In this document: piece by piece, positions 1-10,649 of the stretch
Layout of the letters: each line of letters starts with the position of its first letter
How positions within the stretch are numbered: the first letter of the stretch is position 1
Origin: Stentor roeselii
Taxonomy: Eukaryota > Ciliophora > Heterotrichea > Heterotrichida > Stentoridae
Direction: 5' to 3'
DNA: 64,000 nucleotides
NCBI GenBank assembly: GCA_006503475.1
Contig: RSEH01000048.1
Span: 62,001 to 126,000 of the forward strand
Position numbers and translations under genes: made by a program
Notes under the pieces: generated by a model
Told to the model about the DNA's origin: nothing
The model's database searches: none
Seen by the model: only the letters and a program-made list of their open reading frames with translations

Positions 1-1366
1 CTAACAAGGGTAAAACAAATAAAAGTCCAAAGAGACTGAGCAAAGAAATGCAAAGACTTGCTTGCGCGTTGTCAATTTTAAAGTCAAATATTTTTTTACT
101 TGGGCGACTCAACTGGTGAGTGAAGTCTAAAAGTCCAAGAGTTGCATGAAAAGTGAAGTCAAATACCACAAAAATCAAAAAAACAATGAAAATCTTATGA
201 TTTTCTTTTCCGACACAGTTTTTTACCCATGGGCAGTGATGGTCATAGTCCTGATTGGGTGTTACTTGAACGCATCGATTACAATGCTGGCAATGTCGGG
301 TGTCTCTTTCTTTTAACACTCGGCAGTAGGGGCAGATGAATTCTGGCTTGAAGGTTTCGTATAAGTCGTTGAAAGTTGATTCTGGGTTTAAGTATCCAGG
401 GTCTTTAGTGATTAAGAGGAGGAAAAGACAGATTGATAGGAAAATGAAAGAGATTGAAATGATTGATAAGGGAATGTCGATTCGAGGATAGATGAAAAAA
501 ATAACTAGAAAGTATCGAAAGACTGAAAAAGATGCAAAAAGAACTGGACGGGTCCAGGGTAACTTGAAAGGAGTCAAAGGCACTCGGCAGGGGTTTAACT
601 TGTGACGGAGTCCTTTAGGTGTCTATTTTTTTTTTACTAGGAGTTTGATTATTGGAAGGTTACCACGGGTTATAGCGATGTCTAAAGGAGTTTTTCCGTG
701 TTTGTCGACTATTCGCTTGTTGGCACCTGCGATTAGGAGGTGACGGATTATTCGGTAGTTTAGACCGAAAGTTGCAAGGTGAAGAGGAGTTTGACCTTCT
801 TTGTCGCCTTCTGATAGGTTTTTGGTGAATGATATTATCACGGAACTCAGTAAGTCGAAACCTTCCAACGCTGCCAAATGAATCGGCTGACGACCTTGTT
901 GATCTTTTTCTTCAATATCAAGCCCTTTTTCCACAAGTTTGATAAATAAAGCGATATTCCCTGCTGAAGCTGCCATATGAAGAGCGCTGCTTCCATTTTC
1001 ATCTTTCAAGCTAATATCTGCTCCTTGAGATATCATCTCTAAAGCTAATAACTAAGAAATTTTTACCTTTTTATGGTTTTTTATTGATAAAAGAAGGGGT
1101 GTTGACTGTTTAATGGAACATCTGGAGTTGAGTAAGGCGATTATGTTGGACTTTGAATATCTAGATTCAAGATTAGTGACAATAAGTTGAAAGTACTTTG
1201 ATAAATTCTCATCAGGCAACATTAGATTAGCAATATCATGAAAAATCGATTTTTTGCCACTTTCAGTCAAGTCAGATAGTTCAGCAGATGCTAAAAGAAA
1301 CTCGAAACAAGTTTGGTCATTTTCTTGGATTGATGTTAGAAGAGAAGATTTTAGAGATTCGTCCAT
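1..1366 (-). CDS. Ankyrin-repeat DHHC palmitoyltransferase (3' end cut by window)
   Basis: Protein S-acyltransferase of the ankyrin-DHHC class (HIP14/Akr1-like), expected in Golgi or endosomal membranes, where it attaches palmitate to Cys of client proteins. The first ~245 residues carry several ankyrin repeats (for example GSSALHMAASAGN, GQTPLHLATFGLN, GKTPLDIAITRGN). Hydrophobic segments and the family's DPG motif (TKDPGYL) follow, then the Cys-rich domain CPYC...RHCQHCNRC and DHHCPW...NCVG. Two 15-nt introns (1052-1066 and 623-637) restore the frame. A third (251-265) does not break the frame, but its removal restores the canonical four-residue spacing between the last CxxC and DHHC. About 440 codons lie in the window, and the frame is still open at base 1, so the last membrane segments and C-terminus are missing. 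The start at 1366 is the first ATG of the exon. Confidence 0.9.
251..265 (-). other. 15-nt intron, frame-preserving, inside the DHHC domain
   Basis: On the minus strand this reads GTAACACCCAATCAG. It contains no in-frame stop and would be translated as five extra residues between CNRCVQ and DYDHHC. DHHC enzymes have four residues between these Cys pairs, which is exactly what removal gives. Confidence 0.8.
623..637 (-). other. 15-nt intron in ankyrin-DHHC gene
   Basis: Minus strand GTAAAAAAAAAATAG. Its TAG would stop translation after the last ankyrin repeat. Removal joins IIKLL to TPKGLRHKL and the membrane segments that follow. Confidence 0.88.
1052..1066 (-). other. 15-nt intron in ankyrin-DHHC gene
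   Basis: Minus strand GTAAAAATTTCTTAG. Removal joins LLLSIKNHKK to LLALEMISQGAD, giving one uninterrupted ankyrin repeat. Confidence 0.9.
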
Positions 1367-1389
1367 TTGGATTATATTAACTAACTAGT

Positions 1390-3402
1390 TCAGCAAAGAC
1401 AGTTTTTCGAGCACTTTGCGTTTAGCACATCGACACTTGCGATTTGTAAGAAGATTATTCGATTTCTAAACCTGAAATATTCAAAAGGATAAAATTCTTC
1501 AGGTAAAATTTGTCCTGATGATTCAATTTTTGATGGCAATGTGAAACGAACCATTACTTCCGCATCGAAATTTTCTTCAGTTTTTATTTCAAGGTAGTAA
1601 ATTGTATCACCTCCTCGTTTATTTTCAGTTATTTTGAATTTTTTTGATTGGGTTACTTCGAATTCTCCAATATTTTTACATTCAGGTTCTCTTTCACTTT
1701 GGAGATCGAAATACTTCGCAATAAGTTTCTTGATAAAAATAAGCATAAGGGTTGAATTTTCATCATAAAAGTCAATATCCACTAATTTTTTACACAAGCA
1801 ACAGTCATAAGTAGTAAGGATATCATTACAAGTTTTAGCCCAACTGATTTTCTCATAAAAAAAACTAGAAACTCCTTTTTTCGAGTAATTTTCTTTATAA
1901 TAATCATAATAAGTACTTCTCTGATCCTTGTAAGGAAAATACGCGATGTCTTTCAATGAAAGATTGATATCAAATCGATCAACAACAGACTTCACATTAT
2001 GTTTAAGTATCTCAGTTAAGTTCCACTGCTTTTCAACTTCTTTCGACATAAAAACTTCAAAAATAGAGTCATTCGATTCATAAAAAGTGCGAATATCCCA
2101 CATATGTTGAAACATATATTTCACTCCATGGTCAGACATCAAAATAAACACAAAATTTTCATCTCTTTCAATCATAAGTCCAAAAAACTTCTCTAAAAAC
2201 GGAACAATGTCTTTATCTACTGTCCTGATGTTGCCTGAAGTTTCATGAGCAGCGTGTAGATGAACATAAGCAAATTTGTTATTATCCTTATAAGCTTCAG
2301 CGTATTGATAAAAGTATTCAAAAGACAATTGATGAGAGTCCTTATCCCCAGCACATCTTTGTCCATTAGTGAAATCAGTCCATCCATAAACAGCATGAGC
2401 TATTCTCCAAAAGTTAAGAAAAGCATGATCAACAAGTAAATTTTTTCCTAAGATATTTGAGAGGTAATTATAAACTGTATCAATTAAAGCCATAGTCACA
2501 TATCCAAGTGACGAGTAATATTTCCATATCGAGTATTTTTTTTGGTATAAAAATTGCTTTTCCATATAAATGTTTTTTGCCAATTTTTTGCCTAGTTTTT
2601 GTTGAATTTCTTTTACAGTTTTTCCATATAAAATTGGAATTATGTTAGGAACTGTATAAGGGATAACACTTGGAGTTTTTTCAAATGAGTATAAAGATAT
2701 TTTTGAATGAAAAGACTGATTTTCGTTGAACCCGTCTAATAACTCTGACATTTTTGGTAAGTTCCTCCTGGCACTGTATCGAGAAACTTGGTCTAAAACT
2801 AGGATAAAGACGTTAAAATTTTTCGCATTCCATCCTAAATCTTTTCTTTTGGAATTCGCTTCTTTTGAGGCTTTCGCGTTGAATCTTAACATAGAAAAGG
2901 AATAGATGCTTTTCTTCCCACACATGACTATGAAGAATTCAGAACCTGGACTAATCTTATTCGACCTGGTCCAAGGAACATTAGAATTTAACTTCCCTCC
3001 TAATATCTGTTTGTTATAGTTATCATAAATGAATATGGGCTCTTGATGATTTCGGCATTTAACTTTGATTGTATCGTTAAAGACGACGATTTCAGCTTTA
3101 GTTGATGTCTTACATGGAGAAAACTGTTTATAATTAAATATCAATTCGTCTTCTTCTGGAGAAAACTGTGGGTCAGGAAATAAACATTGAGGAGAATCAA
3201 TATCGAGATTTTCTGAAAGAAAATATTTGATGAATTTTTTGGTTGCTGTGTGTTGAGAATACTCAAATTTCAATTGACTCGAGGAGGCTGAATTTGAAGT
3301 GAGAGTGATTTTATCTTGGTCTTCCACATTGAAGACAAATGTAACCTGAAAGAAGAGATAAATAATAATGATTAGGATAAAACCGAGCAATCTTTTTCTC
3401 AT
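1390..3402 (-). CDS. DUF229 alkaline-phosphatase-superfamily membrane protein, copy 1
   Basis: A 670-aa protein of the DUF229 family (alkaline phosphatase/sulfatase fold; substrate unknown). The N-terminus MRKRLLGFILIIIIYLFFQ is an uncleaved signal anchor, so the protein is probably type II with the catalytic domain in the lumen or outside. Family landmarks are LVLDQVSRYSARR (metal-binding Asp region), YTVPNIIPILYG (Thr at the expected nucleophile position), HLHAAHETSGN and LMSDHG (metal ligands). The C-terminus ends in a Cys-rich tail (CSKNCLC) shared with the next two copies. No intron is needed. The stop lies only 23 bp from the start codon of the downstream ankyrin-DHHC gene on the same strand. 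The family call is firm; the enzymatic role is inference. Confidence 0.85.
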   Translation of the reverse strand: MRKRLLGFILIIIIYLFFQVTFVFNVEDQDKITLTSNSASSSQLKFEYSQHTATKKFIKYFLSENLDIDSPQCLFPDPQFSPEEDELIFNYKQFSPCKTSTKAEIVVFNDTIKVKCRNHQEPIFIYDNYNKQILGGKLNSNVPWTRSNKISPGSEFFIVMCGKKSIYSFSMLRFNAKASKEANSKRKDLGWNAKNFNVFILVLDQVSRYSARRNLPKMSELLDGFNENQSFHSKISLYSFEKTPSVIPYTVPNIIPILYGKTVKEIQQKLGKKLAKNIYMEKQFLYQKKYSIWKYYSSLGYVTMALIDTVYNYLSNILGKNLLVDHAFLNFWRIAHAVYGWTDFTNGQRCAGDKDSHQLSFEYFYQYAEAYKDNNKFAYVHLHAAHETSGNIRTVDKDIVPFLEKFFGLMIERDENFVFILMSDHGVKYMFQHMWDIRTFYESNDSIFEVFMSKEVEKQWNLTEILKHNVKSVVDRFDINLSLKDIAYFPYKDQRSTYYDYYKENYSKKGVSSFFYEKISWAKTCNDILTTYDCCLCKKLVDIDFYDENSTLMLIFIKKLIAKYFDLQSEREPECKNIGEFEVTQSKKFKITENKRGGDTIYYLEIKTEENFDAEVMVRFTLPSKIESSGQILPEEFYPFEYFRFRNRIIFLQIASVDVLNAKCSKNCLC

Positions 3403-5840
3403 TTTTTATATATTGAACTTTACATTATATTAAAGATGATATTCAATTAATTCATAAGACTATTGTTTAGTTGGTTTTACTAGCAGTTTTTCTTTGTTTT
3501 AAGCGATAATATTAAGATAGAATCATTTTATAGTCTTTAGTTATAGAAAATATCGCTCAATTTTATATTGGTTATAGCGAGCAATTATATTCTAATATAA
3601 AAAAATTGTATTGAAACCTTGGAAAATGTTGATAAGTATTTTCTAAATGTAATGATTAAGAAATTTATTTTATAAAATCAAAAACAATTGAGTCAATCCT
3701 CATACAGGAAACCCTTCTATTTTGAAAGTCGTTCATTATGAAATCCTTATTTCAAGAATTTCAAAGAAAATATAAATTCTACTTCTTTTCCCTCATTAAA
3801 TTTTCGCTTGTAGTAATTTAAATGTGCCACAAAAAGTTGTACCTTGAAATCTAGTGAGAGACTTGAAGTCGTCAATCAAACGACCTTAATGAGACATTCT
3901 CAAATAAATGATAGAAAATATCATGATGCAATTGACTACAAGAAATACTTAGCTGAAGCAAGAAATTGAACTCAAAAAGAATATTCTTTAAAGGAAAGAA
4001 TAACTATGAAAAACATCAGACCTGCTCAATAAAAAATTCAAAAGCCGCTAGAAGTATATTCTAAATAGTCTACTGCCCAATACTTAAAAAAAAAACCTAT
4101 TCAATCGTGGGTAGTTTTGGTAATTTAAATATTAAGCATTGAATAGATTTATATTAGTGGATAAGTAGGTAAATCTGTATTTAGTAAAATGGACAGCTGC
4201 GATGTTCCATAATAGAAGATTCCTTTGAATAAAGTGGCTAAAGTATTCCATTCCTAGATGAAGACTGTTTTGAAAAGAGTCTTCAAGATACTTCGAAGTA
4301 ATCAAGTAGAAGTATCATAATTAAAAAATAAGGAAAGCCTTTGAATGATGCAGAAAGATCAGGAAAATTGAAATAAAAAATAAATGAAATGACTATGGCT
4401 TGCTTTCAAAGGCTCGAGCACTCTCTATTTCTTTTAATTTTCTTCAAAGAAGCAGGTTTAATATTTTTCGAGAATAAATAGCTAATTTAAAGCATCAGAT
4501 GATTGCAATTATTTAATTGACCTAAGGAAACCCAGAGGGTTGTATTTTACAACCTTTGAAAATATTCTAGGTATTTTACATGGAAAATAGATATTAAAGA
4601 ATTGAACTTAGCAAATTCAATAAATTATAATTAATATAATCATCAGTTATTAAATTTTGTGATTTATATTAATGTATCCAATAATTTAAAACTTGCAATT
4701 GTATAAAGTATTCAGTAATTAAAAACAAGATTATAAATTATAGTACTAATACTTTATATTTATCTCAATCTTATAGCAAATGAATTCTAAAAACTTATAA
4801 AATATATGAATTAGCTTAAAATAGTAAGATTATATACCTCAATTGACTATCGAATCCTAAACTATTTATTATGAACTAACATAAATTTATTATGATTATC
4901 ATTGTCAACACAGGCTTCATAGAGATAAATTTTGATTTTAAAAGCATGAATGTCTACTTTATTCGAGCTATAGTCATTCATGGGGACCTAAAAATTTATT
5001 GATCACATTTACTATATAACTTAAGGGTACTTATGAACAATATCCTAAAATTCTGGGAGCTGAAAGTATTAAGAAGAGACAAAATTAACTTATGAACGTT
5101 TATTAAATATTTCTACATCTGAAAATTGAAAATGATGCAAAAGAATTTATTTCAAATCTAGAGAAAGTTTCTCTAACTACATCCAGCAAATTACTTTAAT
5201 ACTGATATATTTGGATAGAGTGTTCCTAAAAAATTGAATAATAAAGATCAATAAAAAGTATCTCAAAAGTTTGAAAAGATAAAAAATTATTTCTAGCTGT
5301 ATACATGGTAATTAGTAATAAGGAAGTCAGTAAAATTTCGCTGCTTCAACAATATTAAGATAGATGACCTAAGATTAACTTTTAAAGTAAGCACTTGATG
5401 ACAATCAAAATCCGAAGAAAGCATTACACATAACAAATTCTTTGAGTAAACAGAAGAATTCTTTTTTTGAAAGTTTTTTTACAATCATTCTAATAGATAG
5501 TATTTTTATTGAGATACTAAATTCTAAGATTAACTTTATATAGATCCTTATTAAATACATTAAATACAATAAATACATTTAAATATCAAAACCTGAAAAT
5601 AATGTTTTTCAGGTGAATTAGAAAAAGTCAAAGATCTTTTCAAGAGATTTAACTGAATAGCACCATTAAAAGTTACACCATTGAAAAATAATTATAAAAT
5701 TTATTTCAAACAATCCTTGATGAGCCATTCATCAATTGTGCTAGTTTGAGGCATCTACCATATCAAAGCACTACTAAATTATTAAAACCAATAATGATCT
5801 ATCAGATTTTAAATGAGGATATGATTAAACTAACTATTTT
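3403..5840. other. Long AT-rich gap with no intact gene
   Basis: About 2.4 kb without a supportable gene. Several short stretches read as protein-like but are interrupted by stops, for example on the plus strand around 3930-4020, 4340-4450 and 5000-5200. They may be a very old pseudogene that I cannot name. The last ~200 bp (5640-5840) resemble the flank 3' of copy 3 (8450-8636), so the duplication unit of the DUF229 genes probably extended past the stop codon. No tRNA or repeat array is visible. Confidence 0.4.
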
Positions 5841-7853
5841 TTAGCAAAGACAGTTCTTCGAGCACTTTGAATTTAACACATCGACACTTGCAATTTGTAA
5901 GAAAATACTCTTACCGTTAAAGTTGAAATAACCAAGAGGAAATATTTCTTCAGGTAAAAATTCTGCTGATATTTCGATTTTTGATGAGTATGTGAACCTA
6001 ACCATTACTTCAACCAAAAAGTTTTCGTGTGTTTTCAGCTCCAGATAATAAAATGTGTCACCTCCTAACTTACCTTCGTTTATTCTAAATTTCCTCGAGT
6101 ATTCAACTTGGAACTCTCCAACAGTTTTGCATTCAGTTTCTTTTTGACTTTGAAGTTCGAAGTACTTCACAATAAGTTCATTAATATAAATGATCATCAA
6201 ATTAGAGTTTTCATCATAGTAGTCAATATCAACAGGTTTTTTACATAAACAATAGTCTTCACTAGTAAGTATATCGCTGCAAGTTCTCTTCAAGCTTATT
6301 TTCTCATAGAAAATGCTACAAACTCCTTTCCTCGAGTAACTTTCCTTAAAATAGTCATAATAAGCATCTCTTTGATACTTATAAGGAAAATACGCGATAT
6401 CTTTCAATGAAAGATTGATATCAAATCTATCAACAACAGATTTCACATTATGTTTAAGTATTTCAGTCATATTCCACTGTTGTTCAACTTCTTTTGATAC
6501 AAAAAGGTTAAACATTGGGTCATTTGATTCATAAAAGGTTCGAATGTCCCACATGTATTTAGTCATATATTTTATTCCATGATCAGACATCAAAATAAAT
6601 ACAAAATTTTCATTTCTTTTATTCATAAGGTCCATAAACCTTTCCATGAAAGGAACTAGGTCTTTATCTACTGTTCTTATGTTTCCTGAGGATTCATGTG
6701 CAGCGTGAAGGTGAATGTACCCAAATTTGTTGTTTTCTTTATAAGTACTTGCAAATTGATAAATATAATCAAAAGACAACTCATGAGAGTCTTTATCTCC
6801 CGCACATCTTTGTTTATTCATAAAGTCAGTCCATTTGTAAACAGAATAAGCAGTTCTCCAATAGTTAAGAAAAGCATGGTCAACTAGTAAATCTCTCCCA
6901 AGAACAGTTACAAAGAAATCATAAACTGTATCAAGTAGTGCCATCGTTACATATCCAAGAGATGAGTAATACTTCCATATCGAGTAATTCTGCTGGTAAT
7001 AAGCATGCCTTTTAGAATACTGAAACTTAGAAGGTCTTTTACCTAAAATATTTATCATTGATTCATCTGTTTTCCCATATAGAATAGGGATAAGATTAGG
7101 AAGAGTGAATGGTTTCACAGTAGGAGTCTTTTCAAACTGATATAAAGAAACCTTATCTTTAAATCGTTCATTTTCATTAAATCCATCTAAAAACTCAGTA
7201 AATTTCGGCAAGTTTCTCTGAGCTCCGTATCGAGAAACCTGATCAAAAACTAACAAAAATACATTAAAATTTTTATCATTCCATCCTAAGTTTTTTCTTT
7301 TTGAATTCGCTTTTTCAGAAGCTTTTGCATTAAACTTTAAGGTAACGAATGAATAAATGCTTTTTTTGCCGCATCTGACAAGAAAGTATTCAGACTCTGG
7401 TTTTAGCTTCCCAGACAAGGTCCATTTAATTTCAGGTTGGAAGTTTCCTCCCAAGGTTTGTCTGGCTCCATCATCATCATAAAAAAGCGGCCTTTGAAGA
7501 TTCCTGCATTTAGCATGAACTGTATTGTTTATTATGACAATATCAGCTTTAGTTGATGGCATACAAGTAGAATATTGTTTAAAATTGAAAATCAAGGCAT
7601 CCTCTTCTGGAGAGAACTGAGGGTCGGGAAATAGACATTGAGGCGAATCAATATCGAGATTTTCAGAAATAAAGTACTTGATGAACTCTTTGGTTGACTT
7701 GTGCTGGGAATAATCGATTATCTGAGATTTTTGAGGAACTACACATGCGTTGAAAGATAGAGTGTTTTGTGTATCAACTTTCAATACATATGTGACTTGG
7801 AAGAAGAGATAAATAATAACTACGAGAATGAAACAAATGAGCCTTTTTCCCAT
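5841..7853 (-). CDS. DUF229 alkaline-phosphatase-superfamily membrane protein, copy 2
   Basis: A 670-aa paralogue of the proteins at 1390-3402 and 8637-10649, with the same length and no internal gaps needed. It has an N-terminal signal anchor (MGKRLICFILVVIIYLFFQ). The catalytic landmarks are LLVFDQVSRYGAQR, FTLPNLIPILYG with the presumed nucleophilic Thr, HLHAAHESSGN and LMSDHG. The C-terminus is the shared CSKNCLC tail. All the presumed metal ligands are present. It is closer to copy 3 than to copy 1 (for instance both have GARQTLGG and KTPTVKPFTLPN), suggesting a more recent duplication between these two. Function is unknown; a phosphate- or sulfate-ester hydrolase or transferase acting at the cell surface or in the secretory path is an inference from the fold. 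Confidence 0.85.
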   Translation of the reverse strand: MGKRLICFILVVIIYLFFQVTYVLKVDTQNTLSFNACVVPQKSQIIDYSQHKSTKEFIKYFISENLDIDSPQCLFPDPQFSPEEDALIFNFKQYSTCMPSTKADIVIINNTVHAKCRNLQRPLFYDDDGARQTLGGNFQPEIKWTLSGKLKPESEYFLVRCGKKSIYSFVTLKFNAKASEKANSKRKNLGWNDKNFNVFLLVFDQVSRYGAQRNLPKFTEFLDGFNENERFKDKVSLYQFEKTPTVKPFTLPNLIPILYGKTDESMINILGKRPSKFQYSKRHAYYQQNYSIWKYYSSLGYVTMALLDTVYDFFVTVLGRDLLVDHAFLNYWRTAYSVYKWTDFMNKQRCAGDKDSHELSFDYIYQFASTYKENNKFGYIHLHAAHESSGNIRTVDKDLVPFMERFMDLMNKRNENFVFILMSDHGIKYMTKYMWDIRTFYESNDPMFNLFVSKEVEQQWNMTEILKHNVKSVVDRFDINLSLKDIAYFPYKYQRDAYYDYFKESYSRKGVCSIFYEKISLKRTCSDILTSEDYCLCKKPVDIDYYDENSNLMIIYINELIVKYFELQSQKETECKTVGEFQVEYSRKFRINEGKLGGDTFYYLELKTHENFLVEVMVRFTYSSKIEISAEFLPEEIFPLGYFNFNGKSIFLQIASVDVLNSKCSKNCLC

Positions 7854-8636
7854 GTATTTTAATAGTTTATAACGAATTTCCTAATTATTTACTAGATTTA
7901 AAATCTAACAGCATATATGCTTTAGTTATCTAGCATTATATCACTAGGTACCAGAAATTTCTTTTGTATTTCTTTGGATTTGAAACTTCTTGAAGCATTT
8001 TATTAAATTATTTTCTAAAGACTAACAACATGGAAAACTACCAAATTCCAACGATGTACCTAACGATTGCTACTTCTTAGGTGTCTTGGTCATTCCTACT
8101 AAGCTCTGCAGACAAGATTCAAAATAATATGCAAAAATCATAGGAATTCGAATTAAAAGAGAATTTTCCTTGTATTTCAGCATTCAATCAACTCTTTATA
8201 TACTAATTTTCGATAACTCAAAATAAAAACCCATTAAGACTATCTATTGAGTAAATTAATCCTTTGAAGTTTTTTTTGTTATTAGTCATTTTTACTAGGT
8301 TATATTTCTTTCAGATACTTTTTTACTAAGAGCACTGATATTTAATCGGTATGCAAATTCTGATTAATTTCAATATCTAGGCCTCAGAATAAATATTCTT
8401 CATTTCAATATCAACAAGAAGAGCGAATAATACGTTTAGAGAACATTTAGCTGAATATGGTTTACTCGTAAAGTTACACTATTAGTCAATGTTTTAAAAT
8501 TATAACAATCAAGAATTGATCAGCTATTCATTTATAGTATTTGTGCAGGCCATCATCACATAAGATGTATTGAATTGATTACAAAAATAATCTATTATTA
8601 GATTCATCCAATCTAAATTAAATAAACTAACTAATT
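7854..8636. other. AT-rich gap
   Basis: About 780 bp with no supportable gene. The part next to copy 3 (about 8450-8636) shares words with 5640-5840, marking a duplicated 3' flank. I see nothing else. Confidence 0.45.
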
Positions 8637-10649
8637 TTAGCAGAGACAGTTCTTTGAACACTTTGAATTCAACACATCAACACTTGCAATTTGTAAGAAT
8701 ATAATTTTACCTTTAATGTTGAAATAACCTAGAGGATAGATTTCTTCAGGTAAAAATTGTGCTGATATTTCGATTTTCTGCATCCATGTGAACCTAGCCA
8801 TCACTTCAACCAAGAAGTTTTTGTGTGTTTTCAGCTCCAGATAATAAAAAGTGTCACCTCCTCGACTAATTTCATTGATTTTAAACTTCCTGGAGTATTC
8901 AACTTGGAACTCTCCAACAGTTTTGCATTCATCTTCTTTCTGACTTTGAAGTTCGAAGTACTTCACAATGAGTTTCTTAATAAGATTGATAATCAAATGC
9001 GAATTTTTATCATCATAGTGAGTTTGTACAGGTTTTTTACACAAACAATAATCTTCACTAGTAAGTATATCGCTGCAATTTCTATTCAAGCTTATTTTCT
9101 CATAGAAAATGCTAGAAACTCCTTTCTTCGAGTATTGTTCCTTAAAATAATCATAATAAGGCTTTCTTTCATACTTATAAGGGAAATGTGCGATATCTTT
9201 CAATGAAAGATTGATATCATATCTATCAACAACAGACTTCACATTATGTTTAAGAATTTCAGTCAAATTCCACTGTTGTTCAACTTCTTTAGATAAAAAA
9301 ACATTAAACATTGGGTCATTTGATTCATAAAAAGTTCGAATGTCCCACATGTATTTAGTCAAATAGTTTATTCCATGGTCAGACATCAAAATAAACACAA
9401 AATTTTCATTTCTTTCAGTCATAAGACTGAATAATTTATCGAGGAAAGGTGCAATATCCTTATCTGCAGTTCTTATGTTTCCTGATGTTTCAAGACCAGT
9501 GTGTAAGTGCATGTAAGCGAATTTGTTGTTATCTTTATAAGTTTGGACATATTGATATAAGTAATCAAAAGATAGCTGATGTGAGTCGTTGTTTCCTGCA
9601 CATTTTTGACGATGTTTGAAATCAGCCCATCCATAAACAGAATAAGCAGTTCTCCAAAAGTTTAGAAAAGCATGATCTACCAAGATATCTCTACCAAAGA
9701 TTTTCGCAAAGGAGTCTTCAATGGTATCAAGTAGAGCCATCGTAATATAACCAGCAGATGAATAGTAATTCCAAATTGAGTAATTTACCTGATACAAAGC
9801 ATGAATATATGAGTGCTGAAATTTAGATGGCCTTTTTCCTAAAATTTTAAGCATCGATTCATCTGTTGTCCCATATAAAATAGGAACCATATTAGGAAGT
9901 GTGAATGGTTTCACAGTAGGAGTCTTCTCAAACTGATACAAAGAAACCTTCTCTTTAAATCGTTGATTTTCATTAAACCCATCTAAAAACTCCATAAATT
10001 TCGGCAAGTTTCTCCGAGCTCCATATCGAGAAACCTGATCAAAAACTAACAAAAAAACATTAAAATTTTTATCATTCCATCCTAAGTCTTTTCTTTTAGA
10101 ATTCGCTTTTTCAGAAGCTTTTGCATTAAACTTCAAAGTAACAAACGAATAAATACTTTTTTTTCCACAGTTGACGAGAAAATATTCTGACTTTGGCTTA
10201 ATCATCCCAGAGTTGGTCCATTTAATATCAGGTTTGAATTTTCCTCCCAAGGTTTGTCTGGCTCCATCATCATGATAAAAAAGTGGACTTTGAAGATTCC
10301 TGCATTTAGCGTGGACTGTATTGTTTATAATGACGATTTCAGCTTCAGTTGACGCTTTACATGCAGGGTAATGTTTGAAATTGAAAATCAAGGCATCCTC
10401 TTCTGGAGAGAACTGAGGGTCGGGAAAAAGACATTGAGGCGAATCAATTTCAAGGTTTTCAGAAAGAAAGTATTTTATGAACTCTTTGGTTGACTTGTGC
10501 TGAGAATATTCAACTCTCTGAGATTTTTCAGGAATTACACATGAAGTAAATGATAGAGTGCTTTGGGTATCACCTTTAAACACATAAGTGATTTGGAAGA
10601 AGAGATAGACCAACACTACGAGAATAAAACAAATGAGTTCTTTTCTCAT
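8637..10649 (-). CDS. DUF229 alkaline-phosphatase-superfamily membrane protein, copy 3 (one conserved His lost)
   Basis: A 670-aa paralogue with signal anchor (MRKELICFILVVLVYLFFQ), LLVFDQVSRYGARR, FTLPNMVPILYG, LMSDHG and the CSKNCLC tail. It differs at one telling place: copies 1, 2 and 4 read H-x-AAHE-x-SGN, while this copy reads HLHTGLETSGN, with the His replaced by Leu (codon CTT). The neighbouring TVDKD has also become TADKD. If that His is a metal ligand, as its position in the superfamily suggests, this copy may be catalytically altered or inactive although the reading frame is fully intact. It is a sister of copy 2 by sequence. Confidence 0.85.
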   Translation of the reverse strand: MRKELICFILVVLVYLFFQITYVFKGDTQSTLSFTSCVIPEKSQRVEYSQHKSTKEFIKYFLSENLEIDSPQCLFPDPQFSPEEDALIFNFKHYPACKASTEAEIVIINNTVHAKCRNLQSPLFYHDDGARQTLGGKFKPDIKWTNSGMIKPKSEYFLVNCGKKSIYSFVTLKFNAKASEKANSKRKDLGWNDKNFNVFLLVFDQVSRYGARRNLPKFMEFLDGFNENQRFKEKVSLYQFEKTPTVKPFTLPNMVPILYGTTDESMLKILGKRPSKFQHSYIHALYQVNYSIWNYYSSAGYITMALLDTIEDSFAKIFGRDILVDHAFLNFWRTAYSVYGWADFKHRQKCAGNNDSHQLSFDYLYQYVQTYKDNNKFAYMHLHTGLETSGNIRTADKDIAPFLDKLFSLMTERNENFVFILMSDHGINYLTKYMWDIRTFYESNDPMFNVFLSKEVEQQWNLTEILKHNVKSVVDRYDINLSLKDIAHFPYKYERKPYYDYFKEQYSKKGVSSIFYEKISLNRNCSDILTSEDYCLCKKPVQTHYDDKNSHLIINLIKKLIVKYFELQSQKEDECKTVGEFQVEYSRKFKINEISRGGDTFYYLELKTHKNFLVEVMARFTWMQKIEISAQFLPEEIYPLGYFNIKGKIIFLQIASVDVLNSKCSKNCLC

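Noticed and set aside
1665-1679. Intron-like 15-mer (minus strand GTAAAAATATTGGAG) in DUF229 copy 1
   Set aside because: The corresponding residues are conserved in copies 2 and 3 (CKTVGEF), so it is coding.
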